From assembly GCF_039555325.1 (NCBI RefSeq), contig NZ_CP154608.1:186001-250000 (forward strand): a stretch of DNA of 64,000 nucleotides, in the 5' to 3' direction. The notes beneath the pieces were generated by a model. That model saw only the letters and a list, made by a program, of their open reading frames with translations, did no database searches and was not told the origin of the DNA. Positions 7,866-16,068 of this stretch are shown one piece after another. Within the stretch, counting starts at the first letter, position 1. Each line of letters starts with the position of its first letter. A program made the translations under genes and the position numbers. Source of the stretch: Sphingomicrobium sp. XHP0239. Its GTDB lineage: Bacteria; Pseudomonadota; Alphaproteobacteria; Sphingomonadales; Sphingomonadaceae.

Positions 7866-9353
7866 CTATGCCGGCTCGAGCATGAGGCGCGCTGTCGCTT
7901 CGGCCGAACCGACGACACCCGGAATACCGGCACCCGGATGCGTGCCCGCGCCGACGAAATAGAGATTGTCGATCACGTCGTCGCGGTTGTGGGTGCGGAA
8001 CCAGGCGGACTGGGTCAGCACGGGTTCGAGGCTGAACGCGCTGCCGAGATGGGCGAACAGGTCGGTCGAAAAATCCTTGGGCGTATAATGGAATTGCGTC
8101 CGGATCCGGTCGCGGATGTCGGGGATCAGCCGTTCGGCCAGCGTATCGAGCACGACATCGGCATAACGCGCCCCGAATTCGTCCCAGTCGACATCGGCCT
8201 TGCCCATGTGGGGGACGGGAGCCAACGCGTAGAATGTGCTGCAGCCTTCGGGCGCCATCGAGGGATCGGTCTGCGTCGGGTGATGCAGATAGAGCGCCGG
8301 GTCCTGTGCGAAATTTCCGTGTTTGTAGATGTCCTCGAGCAGCCCTTTGTAGCGGGGGCCGAACAGAATCATGTGGTGCGGGATGTCGAAAGTGCCCTCG
8401 AGCCCGAAATGCAGCACGAACAGCGAGGGGCTGAACCGCTTCTTTGCCATGCTCTTGTGCTGCTTGCGGCCGCGCTTGTGGTCGAGCAGGCCGTAGCTCG
8501 CGACGACGTCGCCGTTGGTGGCGACCGCCTCGGCCGTGCCGGACCAGCCAGAGGCGGTCTCGACGCCCGTCACCCGGTCGCCCGAAGTCGTGATCCTGGT
8601 CACCGGATCGTCGAGGCGCAGCGTGCCCCCGATCCGTTCGAACAGCGCGACCATCCCCGCGATGAGCCTGTTGGTCCCGCCCTTCGCGAACCATACACCG
8701 CCGTCGCGCTCCAGCTTGTGGATGAGCGCGTAGATCGACGAGCAGGTCATCGGATTGCCGCCCACCAGCAGCGTGTGGAAGGACAGCGCCTGACGCAGCT
8801 TCTCGTTCTCGATATAACTGGAGACGATCGAATAGACGCTCCGCCAGGCCTGGTATTTCGCCAGAGCGGGAGCGGCTTTCAGCATGTCGCCGATGCTCAA
8901 AAAGGCCTTGGTGCCGAGCTTCTCGTAGCCTTCGTGGAAGACGCCCGCCGAATAGTCGAGGAAGCGCCGATAGCCCTCCACGTCGGCGGGATTGAGCTCG
9001 TTGATCTGCGCGAACAGGCGCTGGTCGTCGTTGGTATAGTCGAAGCGCGTGCCGTCGGGCCAGTCGAGCGCGTAGAAAGGATCGACCGGCACCAGATCGA
9101 CATCGTCCTCGATCCGGTTGCCCGACAGGTTCCAGAGCGCTTTCAGGCAATCGGGATCGGTGATGACGGTAGGGCCGGCATCGAAGACGTGGCCGTCCCT
9201 GACCCAGTGGTAGGCGCGGCCGCCGGGCTTGTCGCGCGCCTCGACGATGGTCGTTTCGACCCCCGCCGACTGGAGGCGAATGGCGAGCGCGAGGCCGCCG
9301 AACCCCGAACCGATGACGATGGCGTTCCTTGGGGCATTCTTGGGACGGGGCAG
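7866..9353 (-). CDS. crtI: Phytoene desaturase (CrtI-type)
   Basis: An FAD-dependent desaturase/isomerase converting phytoene to lycopene (or neurosporene). The N-terminal dinucleotide-binding motif is AIVIGSGFGGLALAIRLQSA. The C-terminal CrtI signature GAGTHPGAGIPGVVGSAEAT is complete, and the length fits (about 495 aa). Between the crtY stop (9359-9361) and the Rossmann motif there is no ATG, GTG or TTG in this frame. The most likely start is CTG 9353, which has GGAG from the last crtY codons eight bases upstream. Otherwise the start lies inside crtY (an ATG at 9578 would add 75 residues with no family resemblance). Confidence 0.93.
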   Translation of the reverse strand: MPRPKNAPRNAIVIGSGFGGLALAIRLQSAGVETTIVEARDKPGGRAYHWVRDGHVFDAGPTVITDPDCLKALWNLSGNRIEDDVDLVPVDPFYALDWPDGTRFDYTNDDQRLFAQINELNPADVEGYRRFLDYSAGVFHEGYEKLGTKAFLSIGDMLKAAPALAKYQAWRSVYSIVSSYIENEKLRQALSFHTLLVGGNPMTCSSIYALIHKLERDGGVWFAKGGTNRLIAGMVALFERIGGTLRLDDPVTRITTSGDRVTGVETASGWSGTAEAVATNGDVVASYGLLDHKRGRKQHKSMAKKRFSPSLFVLHFGLEGTFDIPHHMILFGPRYKGLLEDIYKHGNFAQDPALYLHHPTQTDPSMAPEGCSTFYALAPVPHMGKADVDWDEFGARYADVVLDTLAERLIPDIRDRIRTQFHYTPKDFSTDLFAHLGSAFSLEPVLTQSAWFRTHNRDDVIDNLYFVGAGTHPGAGIPGVVGSAEATARLMLEPA

Positions 9354-9358
9354 GACTA

Positions 9359-10501
9359 TTACTCCATGAGGGCGCGGACCGCCCGCAGGATGGGGACGGG
9401 CGGCTTGCCGGCGAGGATGCGGACCTTGTCGGCAAGCGTGGACTTGCCCGCATAGAAGCGTTCGATCAACCCGTCGGGAAGACCGTAGAAGCGCTGGAAG
9501 ATCTTGTACCGATCCGCGGGGTCGGCGGCGCGGAACAGCATCTTGCCGAGCAGGCGGTAGAAACGACCGTCCCGCCATTCGCGCTCGCCCTGCGATCGGG
9601 TCGCGGCGGCAAGGGTGCGGCCATCCATCGGCATGGCGTCGGCCAGCCAGAAGGCGAAGCGGACCGCGTCGGGGAGCGAATAGCTGGTGAGTGGATGAAA
9701 GAAGCCGCCCGCCACCCCGGCGCGCGCGACGACGTCTTCGGCAGGCCAGAATTCATCGAACTCCCCCCCGATCACGACGGGAAGGACGCCCTTTTCCTCG
9801 TGCAGAACGCGGTGATTTTCCCACCCCTGGCTCGCCACAAAGGCGCCGATCCGTTGCGACAGCAGGCGGCGGTCGAGCGCCGCGCCTTCCTGATAATAGG
9901 TGTCTTCGACGAAGATGCGTTCTTCATCGAAGGGAAGCAGATAGACGAAGCGATAGCCGTCGGACTGGTCGACGGTAGCATCCATGATGATCGGCTGGGC
10001 CAGCCCGTGGCCGCCCTTCACCTCGATCATCTGACCGACGAACTTCTGCCAGCCGCAGTCGAGCCCCTCGGGCGCCTCGGAAATCCCGCGCGCGTCGAGC
10101 ACGGCGCGGGCGGGCAGGTCGGTGCCGTCGGCGAAGGTGATGCCGTCGGGGCGCAAGGCCACCACGTCGGCGTGGACGATGTTCTCGCCCAGCCTGTCGC
10201 GCAGATGCGCGTGGAACCGGTCCGAGGTGATCGACTGGTAGCGCGCATCGAGCTGGCGACGGCGTCGTGGAAAGCGCACCGCATTGCTCTCCCACCGTTG
10301 GACGATCAGCGGCGCGAGAAGCGGATGATGGTCGGGCGCGATGTCGCTGTCGAAGAAGGACCAGACGTGGTTGCCGCCAAGGCTGTCCTGACGCTCGATC
10401 AGCCGCAGTTCGAGATCGGGCTTGCGGTCGGCCAGCGCGAGTGCGGCCAGCCCTCCCGCCAGCCCGCCGCCGACGATGACAAGATCGGGTTTGCTGCTCA
10501 C
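9359..10501 (-). CDS. crtY: Lycopene beta-cyclase
   Basis: A 380-residue flavoprotein that closes both ends of lycopene to give beta-carotene. The N-terminus DLVIVGGGLAGGLAALALAD is the FAD/NAD-binding motif. The family region FVYLLPFDEERIFVEDTYY, with the conserved acidic F-D-E-E-R core, and the later GFFHPLTSYSLPDAVRFA are typical of bacterial CrtY. It leads the crtY-crtI-crtB operon; its own stop sits only five bases from the proposed crtI start, with its last codons supplying the crtI ribosome-binding site. Only 15 bases separate it from the antiporter gene upstream. Confidence 0.95.
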   Translation of the reverse strand: MSSKPDLVIVGGGLAGGLAALALADRKPDLELRLIERQDSLGGNHVWSFFDSDIAPDHHPLLAPLIVQRWESNAVRFPRRRRQLDARYQSITSDRFHAHLRDRLGENIVHADVVALRPDGITFADGTDLPARAVLDARGISEAPEGLDCGWQKFVGQMIEVKGGHGLAQPIIMDATVDQSDGYRFVYLLPFDEERIFVEDTYYQEGAALDRRLLSQRIGAFVASQGWENHRVLHEEKGVLPVVIGGEFDEFWPAEDVVARAGVAGGFFHPLTSYSLPDAVRFAFWLADAMPMDGRTLAAATRSQGEREWRDGRFYRLLGKMLFRAADPADRYKIFQRFYGLPDGLIERFYAGKSTLADKVRILAGKPPVPILRAVRALME

Positions 10502-10516
10502 TCAAGCCTTATCGGG

Positions 10517-11812
10517 TCAGGCGCGTTCGCTCGCAAGCTCCGCGTTCGGTTCGTCGTCGTCGAGCGCAGGCTGGGGCCGCTCGTGCGTGGCGGCATCGAC
10601 GACGCTTCCCGCGCTGAATCCGTGAACGATCGTCGATACCAGGATCGTGAAGCCGACCGTGGCCCACAGCGCGCCTTCGTTCACGAGATCGAGCTGACCG
10701 CCCGCATAGGCCAGATAGTAGATCGATCCCAGTCCGCGTACCCCGTAGAAGGCGACGACGGCACGCTGGCGCACCGACAGGCGAGTGCCGATCAGCGCGA
10801 GCATGCCCGTGGCAGGCCGGATCACGAAGATGAGCGCCAGCGCCAGAACGGCGTACGTCCAGTCGAGGTAGGGAAGAAGCGCGGGCAGTGCACCGCCGAG
10901 CAGCACGAGGAGGATCGCGGTGATCGAATGCTCGAGCGCCTCGGAAAATCCGTGCAGCCGGGCGTGATATTCGTGATCCGCTTCCTCGCGTCGCAGGGTG
11001 AGGCCCATCACGAAGGCGGCGATGAAGCCGTATCCCTCGACCAGTTCGGTGGCCCCGTAGGTGACCAGCACGCCGGCCAGCGCGATGACCCCCGAACTGC
11101 TCTTGGCGAGTGGATTCTTGCGCGGAATGGCGAACAGGATCTTGGCAAGCAGCCAACCCGCGGCCAGCCCGGCAACCGTTCCGATGACGATCTTGTAGAC
11201 GACGTAGAGGCCCAGCCATTCGCCCACCCAGCCCCCGCTGCCGTTCGCGGCGACGAGGAGGATGCCGAGATAGACGAACGGGAAAGCTAGGCCGTCGTTA
11301 AGCCCTGCCTCGGTCGTCAGGGCGAAGCGGACGGGATGTTCGCCTCCTTCGAGCGGGGGGCCGACCTGGACGTCGGCGGCGAGCACGGGATCGGTGGGCG
11401 CAAGCACCGCGGCGAGCAGGATCGCTCCCGCAAGGGTCATGCCGATCGCCAGTCCGCCCAGCGTGATCGCAAGGATGCACAGCGGCATCGCGATGGCGAG
11501 CAGGCGCGCGGCGGGCGACCATTTTCGCGGATTTTCCACCCGGTCGAGACGCATTCCGGTCCCGAACAAGGCGATGATGACCGCCAGTTCGGAGGCCTTC
11601 TCCCAGATGGCGGGCCGGTCGATCGGGCTGAAGGCTTCCGGAACCCCCGGCAGCAGCCCGAACGACAGCAGTCCGCCGGTGATGAGCAGCCCCGAAGCAG
11701 CCGGCTCGCGGCCCGAGAAGAATCGCGGGATCCAGTAGGACAGGACGATCGCAGCTCCGCAGCCCGCGAGCATGATATGATAACCGTCGATGCCGAAGAA
11801 TGGTTCGTCCAT
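10517..11812 (-). CDS. CPA1-family cation:proton antiporter
   Basis: A 431-residue polytopic inner-membrane protein with about 12 hydrophobic segments. The key CPA1 ion-binding motifs are present: LAPTDPVLAADVQVG and the N-D pair in TEAGLNDGLAFPF (residues about 167-179). A conserved Arg-rich segment FYGVRGLGSIYYLAYAGG lies near the end. It exchanges Na+ or K+ for H+ and controls cytoplasmic pH or sodium. The C-terminal tail is short and acidic, without a TrkA-like regulatory domain. It lies immediately upstream of crtY on the same strand and may share its transcript. Confidence 0.88.
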   Translation of the reverse strand: MDEPFFGIDGYHIMLAGCGAAIVLSYWIPRFFSGREPAASGLLITGGLLSFGLLPGVPEAFSPIDRPAIWEKASELAVIIALFGTGMRLDRVENPRKWSPAARLLAIAMPLCILAITLGGLAIGMTLAGAILLAAVLAPTDPVLAADVQVGPPLEGGEHPVRFALTTEAGLNDGLAFPFVYLGILLVAANGSGGWVGEWLGLYVVYKIVIGTVAGLAAGWLLAKILFAIPRKNPLAKSSSGVIALAGVLVTYGATELVEGYGFIAAFVMGLTLRREEADHEYHARLHGFSEALEHSITAILLVLLGGALPALLPYLDWTYAVLALALIFVIRPATGMLALIGTRLSVRQRAVVAFYGVRGLGSIYYLAYAGGQLDLVNEGALWATVGFTILVSTIVHGFSAGSVVDAATHERPQPALDDDEPNAELASERA

Positions 11813-11961
11813 CAGGTCCTAACAAACGGGAACGTCCGCAGTTGCCCCCGCTGGACCGCGCGCCGGGCGCAGGTGTACAGCGGGGGCATGTCCATGGTCG
11901 TCGCCCTATGCCGCTCCCGTCCGTCTGCGTGGTCGCCTCGTCTCGAGCGGACGGCCCGTCA

Positions 11962-12399
11962 ATGAGGGCCCGTCTGGTATCGTTGGTCGTGCCCTTGCTG
12001 ACATGCGCGGCGTGCGAGGACGACGCGGGCCGAGAGGCGCCGCCCGCGCCGCCGCCCGCGGTGGCTCCCGATCCCCAGGCGGCCCGCGACCTGGTGACCG
12101 CCTATCTGTCCGCCGATCCCGCCGGGGGGCGCGACTATTGGTGCGATCCGGCAGGGGCCGACGCGATCGCGCCGCGTCTCGCCGATCTCGCGCCCTATCG
12201 GCCCAACGTCAGCGAAGCGTTGCCGGACGGGGCGGGTTCCGCGAGCGTCTCGCTGCAATTGCTTCGAGCCGACGGGGAAGAATTGACGGCGCTATCGGAT
12301 GGATCGGCCACGGTCCGGACCCCGGCGGGCGGGTCGCCCGATACGCCCTGCATCCATTCCGTTGCTTTGCAGCCACCACCCCTGCCCATTGCGCTGTGA
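11962..12399 (+). CDS. Small lipoprotein, function unknown
   Basis: From ATG 11962 the product (145 aa) begins MRARLVSLVVPLLTCAACED, a signal peptide with a lipobox-like T-C-A-A-C. It is then Pro/Ala-rich and has a helical segment PDPQAARDLVTAYLSADPAG. Two later Cys (YWCDPAG and DTPCIHS) may form a disulphide. The frame is open further upstream but without signal-peptide logic. It is divergent from the antiporter gene, and 149 bases separate the two starts. No domain is recognised. Confidence 0.55.
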   Translation: MRARLVSLVVPLLTCAACEDDAGREAPPAPPPAVAPDPQAARDLVTAYLSADPAGGRDYWCDPAGADAIAPRLADLAPYRPNVSEALPDGAGSASVSLQLLRADGEELTALSDGSATVRTPAGGSPDTPCIHSVALQPPPLPIAL

Positions 12400-12439
12400 A
12401 GACACGGCTTCTTCATTGTATCGCAAGCACTTGGGTGGC

Positions 12440-13249
12440 ATGAGCGCGCAAATGGGGTGGGCCATTTTTCTTTCCGCCGTCGCCATGACGGCCATTGTCG
12501 CGGTGCGCTATCTCGCGACCAGCGGACTGTTCGCGGCCTGGACCGCGCGGCGCTTTCCCGGTCGGCTCGCCGGACAGGGCGCACAGGTGCGGCGCGAGAT
12601 CGGCTGGTCGCTCGCCAGCGCGGCGATCTACGGCATTCCCGCGGGCGTCATCGCCTGGGGATGGGACACGCACGGCTGGACCCGCATCTACACCGACGTC
12701 GCCGCCATGCCGCTCTGGTATGTGCCGCTCAGCATCTTCGCCTACCTATTCGCGCACGATACCTGGTTCTACTGGACCCACCGCGCAATGCACTGGCCAC
12801 CGCTGTTCAAGCGCGCCCACGCCGTCCATCATGCCAGCCGCCCTCCGACCGCCTGGGCGGCGATGAGCTTTCACCCCTGGGAAGCGCTGACGGGGGCGAT
12901 CGTCATTCCGTTGCTCGTCTTCCTCGTTCCCATCCACATCTACGCCCTCGGCTTCGTGTTGTTCGTGATGACCTTCATGGGCGTCACCAACCACATGGGC
13001 TGGGAGATTTTTCCAAAATGGTGGGTTCACGGGCGGTTAGGCAAACATATGATTACTGCCAGCCATCACGAACTCCATCATCAGAAGTATCGGTGCAATT
13101 ATGGTCTCTACTTTCGTTTCTGGGACCGCGTGTGCGGAACCGACCGTGGCCTCGGCAGCTTTGCGGTCCCGCGTGAAGATCGCGCTGCTCGCCTTGCCGC
13201 TCGTCGCCGCCGCGCCGCCGCAGAACGCCCCGTCGCGCTCGACCACTGA
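12440..13249 (+). CDS. Sterol desaturase/fatty acid hydroxylase superfamily protein
   Basis: A 269-residue membrane di-iron oxygenase. The His clusters are HDTWFYWTHRAMH, HAVHHAS and HHELHH, with an additional H-M-G in TNHMGWEIFP, matching the fatty-acid-hydroxylase/sterol-desaturase superfamily. Four or five hydrophobic segments place it in the inner membrane. It is longer than typical CrtZ (about 160-180 aa), so I do not call it crtZ, but its position one operon away from crtYIB makes carotenoid ring hydroxylation a reasonable inference. The last 77 bases overlap the next gene, and the C-terminal tail is Arg/Ala-rich. Confidence 0.8.
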   Translation: MSAQMGWAIFLSAVAMTAIVAVRYLATSGLFAAWTARRFPGRLAGQGAQVRREIGWSLASAAIYGIPAGVIAWGWDTHGWTRIYTDVAAMPLWYVPLSIFAYLFAHDTWFYWTHRAMHWPPLFKRAHAVHHASRPPTAWAAMSFHPWEALTGAIVIPLLVFLVPIHIYALGFVLFVMTFMGVTNHMGWEIFPKWWVHGRLGKHMITASHHELHHQKYRCNYGLYFRFWDRVCGTDRGLGSFAVPREDRAARLAARRRRAAAERPVALDH

Positions 13250-13631
13250 GACCGCGCCCGCGACGCTGCGGCTGCACCTCTTTAACGTCCGCAACGACGA
13301 GGGCGACATCCACATCTGCATGACCCAGCGGGTCGAGGCCTTCATGGATTGCGAGGACGATCCCCACGCCGTGACGCGGCGGGTGAAGGCCACGCGCGAT
13401 GAAGGGATCGTCGATCTGAAGGGACTGCGGCCCGGCCAGTGGACCGTGCTCGTCCTCCACGACGAGAATGGCGATGGAAAGATGCGCACGTCGATGGGCA
13501 TCCCGCGCGAGGGGTTCGGCTTTTCGCGCAACCCCGCGATCCGGATGGGTCCGCCGCGCGCGGACGAAGTGCGCTTCACGCTGCCCCCGGGCCCGAGCGT
13601 GCAGCAGGTGAAGATGAAATATATCCTCTAG
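13173..13631 (+). CDS. DUF2141 domain secreted protein
   Basis: A 152-residue exported protein if translation starts at GTG 13173, which gives the compact signal peptide VKIALLALPLVAAAPPQ. An ATG at 13101 in the same frame would precede this with unlikely residues. The DUF2141 core follows: LRLHLFNVRNDEGDIHICM, then VLVLHDENGDGKMRTSMGIP and EGFGFSRNP. The family is predicted to be a periplasmic or surface beta-sandwich of unknown role, often found near carotenoid and membrane genes. It overlaps the hydroxylase gene by 77 bases in another frame, so the start and the neighbour's tail deserve checking. Confidence 0.8.
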   Translation: MKIALLALPLVAAAPPQNAPSRSTTETAPATLRLHLFNVRNDEGDIHICMTQRVEAFMDCEDDPHAVTRRVKATRDEGIVDLKGLRPGQWTVLVLHDENGDGKMRTSMGIPREGFGFSRNPAIRMGPPRADEVRFTLPPGPSVQQVKMKYIL

Positions 13632-13664
13632 CCGTTCCGGAACCGCATTCCTAAGATCGCGGCC

Positions 13665-14582
13665 ATGGCAGGACAGCAAGCTGGAGACATCGCCGAGGGC
13701 GTCGCGGAAGGCGCGGTCGACACGACCATCCGTCTGGGGCAGAGCCTGGAGGAAATCGCGCTGGTCGTGGGCACCTACCGCGTCAGCGTTCTCGACGTGC
13801 TCACGATCCTCGTCACCGCGCTGATCCTCTTCATCGGCGCCAAGCTCCTGCTGTGGTTCCTCAAGCGCGTCATCCGCCGCGCCCGGCGTCTCGATCCGGC
13901 GCAGAGCCTCCTGATGGAAAAACTCGCCAGCATCGCGGTGCTGGCGCTGGCCTTCTTCATCGGCATCGATCTCGTCGGCTTCGATCTGTCGACGCTCGCG
14001 GTGTTCTCGGGCGCGGTCGGCCTTGCGGTAGGCTTTGGCTTGCAGAAGACGTTCGGCAACCTGATCGCCGGCATCATCCTCCTGATGGACCGGTCGGTGA
14101 AGCCCGGCGACGTGATCGTGGTCGGCGAGAGTTTCGGCGCGATCAGCAAGATCGGCACCCGCGCCGTTAGCGTCATCACGCGCGACGGCAAGGAGCATCT
14201 GATCCCGAACGAACTGCTGATGACCGAGCCGGTGGAGAACTGGTCCTATTCCAGCCGCAACGTGCGCGTGCAGATCCCCGTGGGGGTGAGCTATGCGAGC
14301 GACATGCGGCAGGTCGAGGACATCCTGATCGAATGCACCTTGGCCTGCGACCGGGTGCTGCGCGATCCCAAGCCGGGCATCTGGATGACCGAATATGGCG
14401 ACAACAGCGTCAATTTCGAGATCCAGGCGTGGATCATGGATCCCGAGGAAGGGGTCGGCAACGTGCGCAGCGCCGTGCTCAAGAACGTCTGGTGGCGGTT
14501 CAAGGAAGAAGGGATCGAAATTCCCTTCCCGCAGCGCGACGTCTATCTGAAAACCGTCCCCGAAGGCTTCGGGAAGGGCTGA
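13665..14582 (+). CDS. Small-conductance mechanosensitive channel, MscS family
   Basis: A 305-residue MscS-type channel. Membrane helices lie at about residues 42-65 and 83-105. The pore helix TM3 has the Gly/Ala ridge GAVGLAVGFGLQKTFGNLIAG, followed by the beta-domain entry VKPGDVIVVG and the conserved HLIPNELLMTEPVENWSYS. The C-terminal alpha/beta cage is complete. It opens on membrane tension to release osmolytes during down-shock. Its 3' end overlaps the convergent epimerase gene by 40 bases. Confidence 0.92.
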   Translation: MAGQQAGDIAEGVAEGAVDTTIRLGQSLEEIALVVGTYRVSVLDVLTILVTALILFIGAKLLLWFLKRVIRRARRLDPAQSLLMEKLASIAVLALAFFIGIDLVGFDLSTLAVFSGAVGLAVGFGLQKTFGNLIAGIILLMDRSVKPGDVIVVGESFGAISKIGTRAVSVITRDGKEHLIPNELLMTEPVENWSYSSRNVRVQIPVGVSYASDMRQVEDILIECTLACDRVLRDPKPGIWMTEYGDNSVNFEIQAWIMDPEEGVGNVRSAVLKNVWWRFKEEGIEIPFPQRDVYLKTVPEGFGKG

Positions 14583-15679
14583 ACGCCGCCGTCGTTGGCG
14601 GCGCTGCCGACGCGGGCGCGTCGGTCGAGCCAGTCGCCGACGATTGCCGCGATCCGCTCGCCCGTCTTGCCGTTGCCATAGGGGCGCGCACGACGACGCA
14701 TCCGCGCCCGCATCCAGCGGCGGCGAAAGAAATTCTCGACCTCGGTGACGATGGTGTCGGCGTCGGTGCCGATCAGTTTCAGCTGGCCGGTCCGGATCCC
14801 CTCGGGGCGCTCTGTCGTGGCGCGAAGGATGAACAGCGGAGTGCCCAGATAGGGCGCTTCCTCCTGCATTCCTCCCGAATCGGACAGGATGAGATCGGTA
14901 TCGCGCATCGCGACCAGCATGTCGCGATAGGACAGCGGTTCGTCCAGCGTGACGCCCGGACGATCGGCGAGGCACGCGCGCCACCGCGCCTGCACCGCAG
15001 GGTTGGGATGCATGATCACGCGTACCAGCGCCAGTTCGCGGCGTGCCAACCGGTCGATCGCGCCCATGATCCGGTCGAGCGGCGCACCCCAATGTTCGCG
15101 CCGGTGGCAGGTGACGAGAATGCGACGCTTGTTGTCGTTGGGCGGCGGCGGGTCGAGCGTTTCCATCGTGCGCATCACCGCATCGACGCCGCTGTTGCCG
15201 GTCACGTGGATGTCTCCGCGCAGCCGTTCCTCGCGAAGCCGGTCGCGGGCCAGCGCGGTAGGCGCGAACAGGAGGTCGGAAGCGCGGTCGATCGCGATAC
15301 GGAAATCCTCTTCCGGCCAGGGATTGCGACGATCGAAACTGCGAAGGCCCGCTTCGACATGCGCGAGTGGCAACGCGCCGAGGGTCGCCGCGCGGGCGCC
15401 GCCATAGGCGCTGGCGGTGTCGCCCTGAACGATCACGAGCGCGGGCGGCGGTTCGACCCGCTGGCGCAGCGCGGTCGCGACCCGCCCGACGTAGGCGAAG
15501 GGATCGCAATCGACCTCGATATCGAGGTTGACCAGCGGCACGTCGGGAAAGGGCGCACGCTGCCAGTCAGGCAGCGGGTGCTGCCCGGTATGGAGAATGC
15601 GAAGATCGCGGCCGGTGGCGTGAAGCGCGCAGGCGACGGGGGCGAGCTTGATGGCCTCGGGGCGGGTGCCCAGAACCAT
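14543..15679 (-). CDS. wecB: UDP-N-acetylglucosamine 2-epimerase (non-hydrolysing)
   Basis: A 378-residue GT-B-fold epimerase that interconverts UDP-GlcNAc and UDP-ManNAc for surface polysaccharide. Motifs: GTRPEAIKLAPV at the N-terminus, HVEAGLRSFDRRNPWPEE (substrate binding), VTCHRREHWG, and DSGGMQEEAPYLGTPLFILR for UDP binding. The length matches WecB/MnaA. No other polysaccharide genes adjoin it, so which polymer it feeds is unknown. The 3' end overlaps the mscS-type gene by 40 bases, which may lengthen the C-terminus slightly relative to homologues. Confidence 0.92.
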   Translation of the reverse strand: MVLGTRPEAIKLAPVACALHATGRDLRILHTGQHPLPDWQRAPFPDVPLVNLDIEVDCDPFAYVGRVATALRQRVEPPPALVIVQGDTASAYGGARAATLGALPLAHVEAGLRSFDRRNPWPEEDFRIAIDRASDLLFAPTALARDRLREERLRGDIHVTGNSGVDAVMRTMETLDPPPPNDNKRRILVTCHRREHWGAPLDRIMGAIDRLARRELALVRVIMHPNPAVQARWRACLADRPGVTLDEPLSYRDMLVAMRDTDLILSDSGGMQEEAPYLGTPLFILRATTERPEGIRTGQLKLIGTDADTIVTEVENFFRRRWMRARMRRRARPYGNGKTGERIAAIVGDWLDRRARVGSAANDGGVQPFPKPSGTVFR

Positions 15680-15754
15680 GTCGATCCGTTGCTGTGACAG
15701 TCATCCCCCTAGCTTCGGCATCGCCAGTATGGCGCACCGGACGGGGAATTCAAC

Positions 15755-16036
15755 TCACTTGAAATTGTCGGCGTAGGCCTGGAGTTTGAGGCGGTGCGGC
15801 GGCGCCTTCACCACATGATAGGTCACACCGCGCTCGTCGCAGTAACGCTTAGCATCTTCCAACGTCGGGAAGGTCAGCCGGATCTGCGTGTTCGTATCCC
15901 CGGACCCGGGCCAGCCGGTGAGGGGGTCGGGCGTCATCCGCTCCTCCCGCTCGAACATCAGCAGCCAGCGCCCGGCCTGGGCCTTGCCCGACTGGGTGGT
16001 CTTGCGGACTTCCTCGATGATGCGCGCGGTGGTCAT
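15755..16036 (-). CDS. ETC complex I subunit conserved region (NDUFS4-like)
   Basis: A 93-residue protein starting MTTARIIEEVRKTTQSGKAQ. The core WLLMFEREERMTPDPLTGW and the later LTFPTLEDAKRYCDERG match the alphaproteobacterial homologue of mitochondrial NDUFS4/AQDQ (PF04800), an accessory subunit on the peripheral arm of respiratory complex I. The start is the ATG at 16036, since the upstream open frame is antisense-like Arg-rich text. It is isolated from the nuo genes, as is usual for this family, and lies 32 bases from hrpB on the same strand. Confidence 0.9.
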   Translation of the reverse strand: MTTARIIEEVRKTTQSGKAQAGRWLLMFEREERMTPDPLTGWPGSGDTNTQIRLTFPTLEDAKRYCDERGVTYHVVKAPPHRLKLQAYADNFK

Positions 16037-16068
16037 GGATCGCGATGTGACGCGATGGACGGCGACGG

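Noticed and set aside
13053..15509. Long minus-strand open frame across the mscS and wecB region
   Set aside because: It overlaps two genes with full domains and encodes Arg/His/Asp-rich text without domains.
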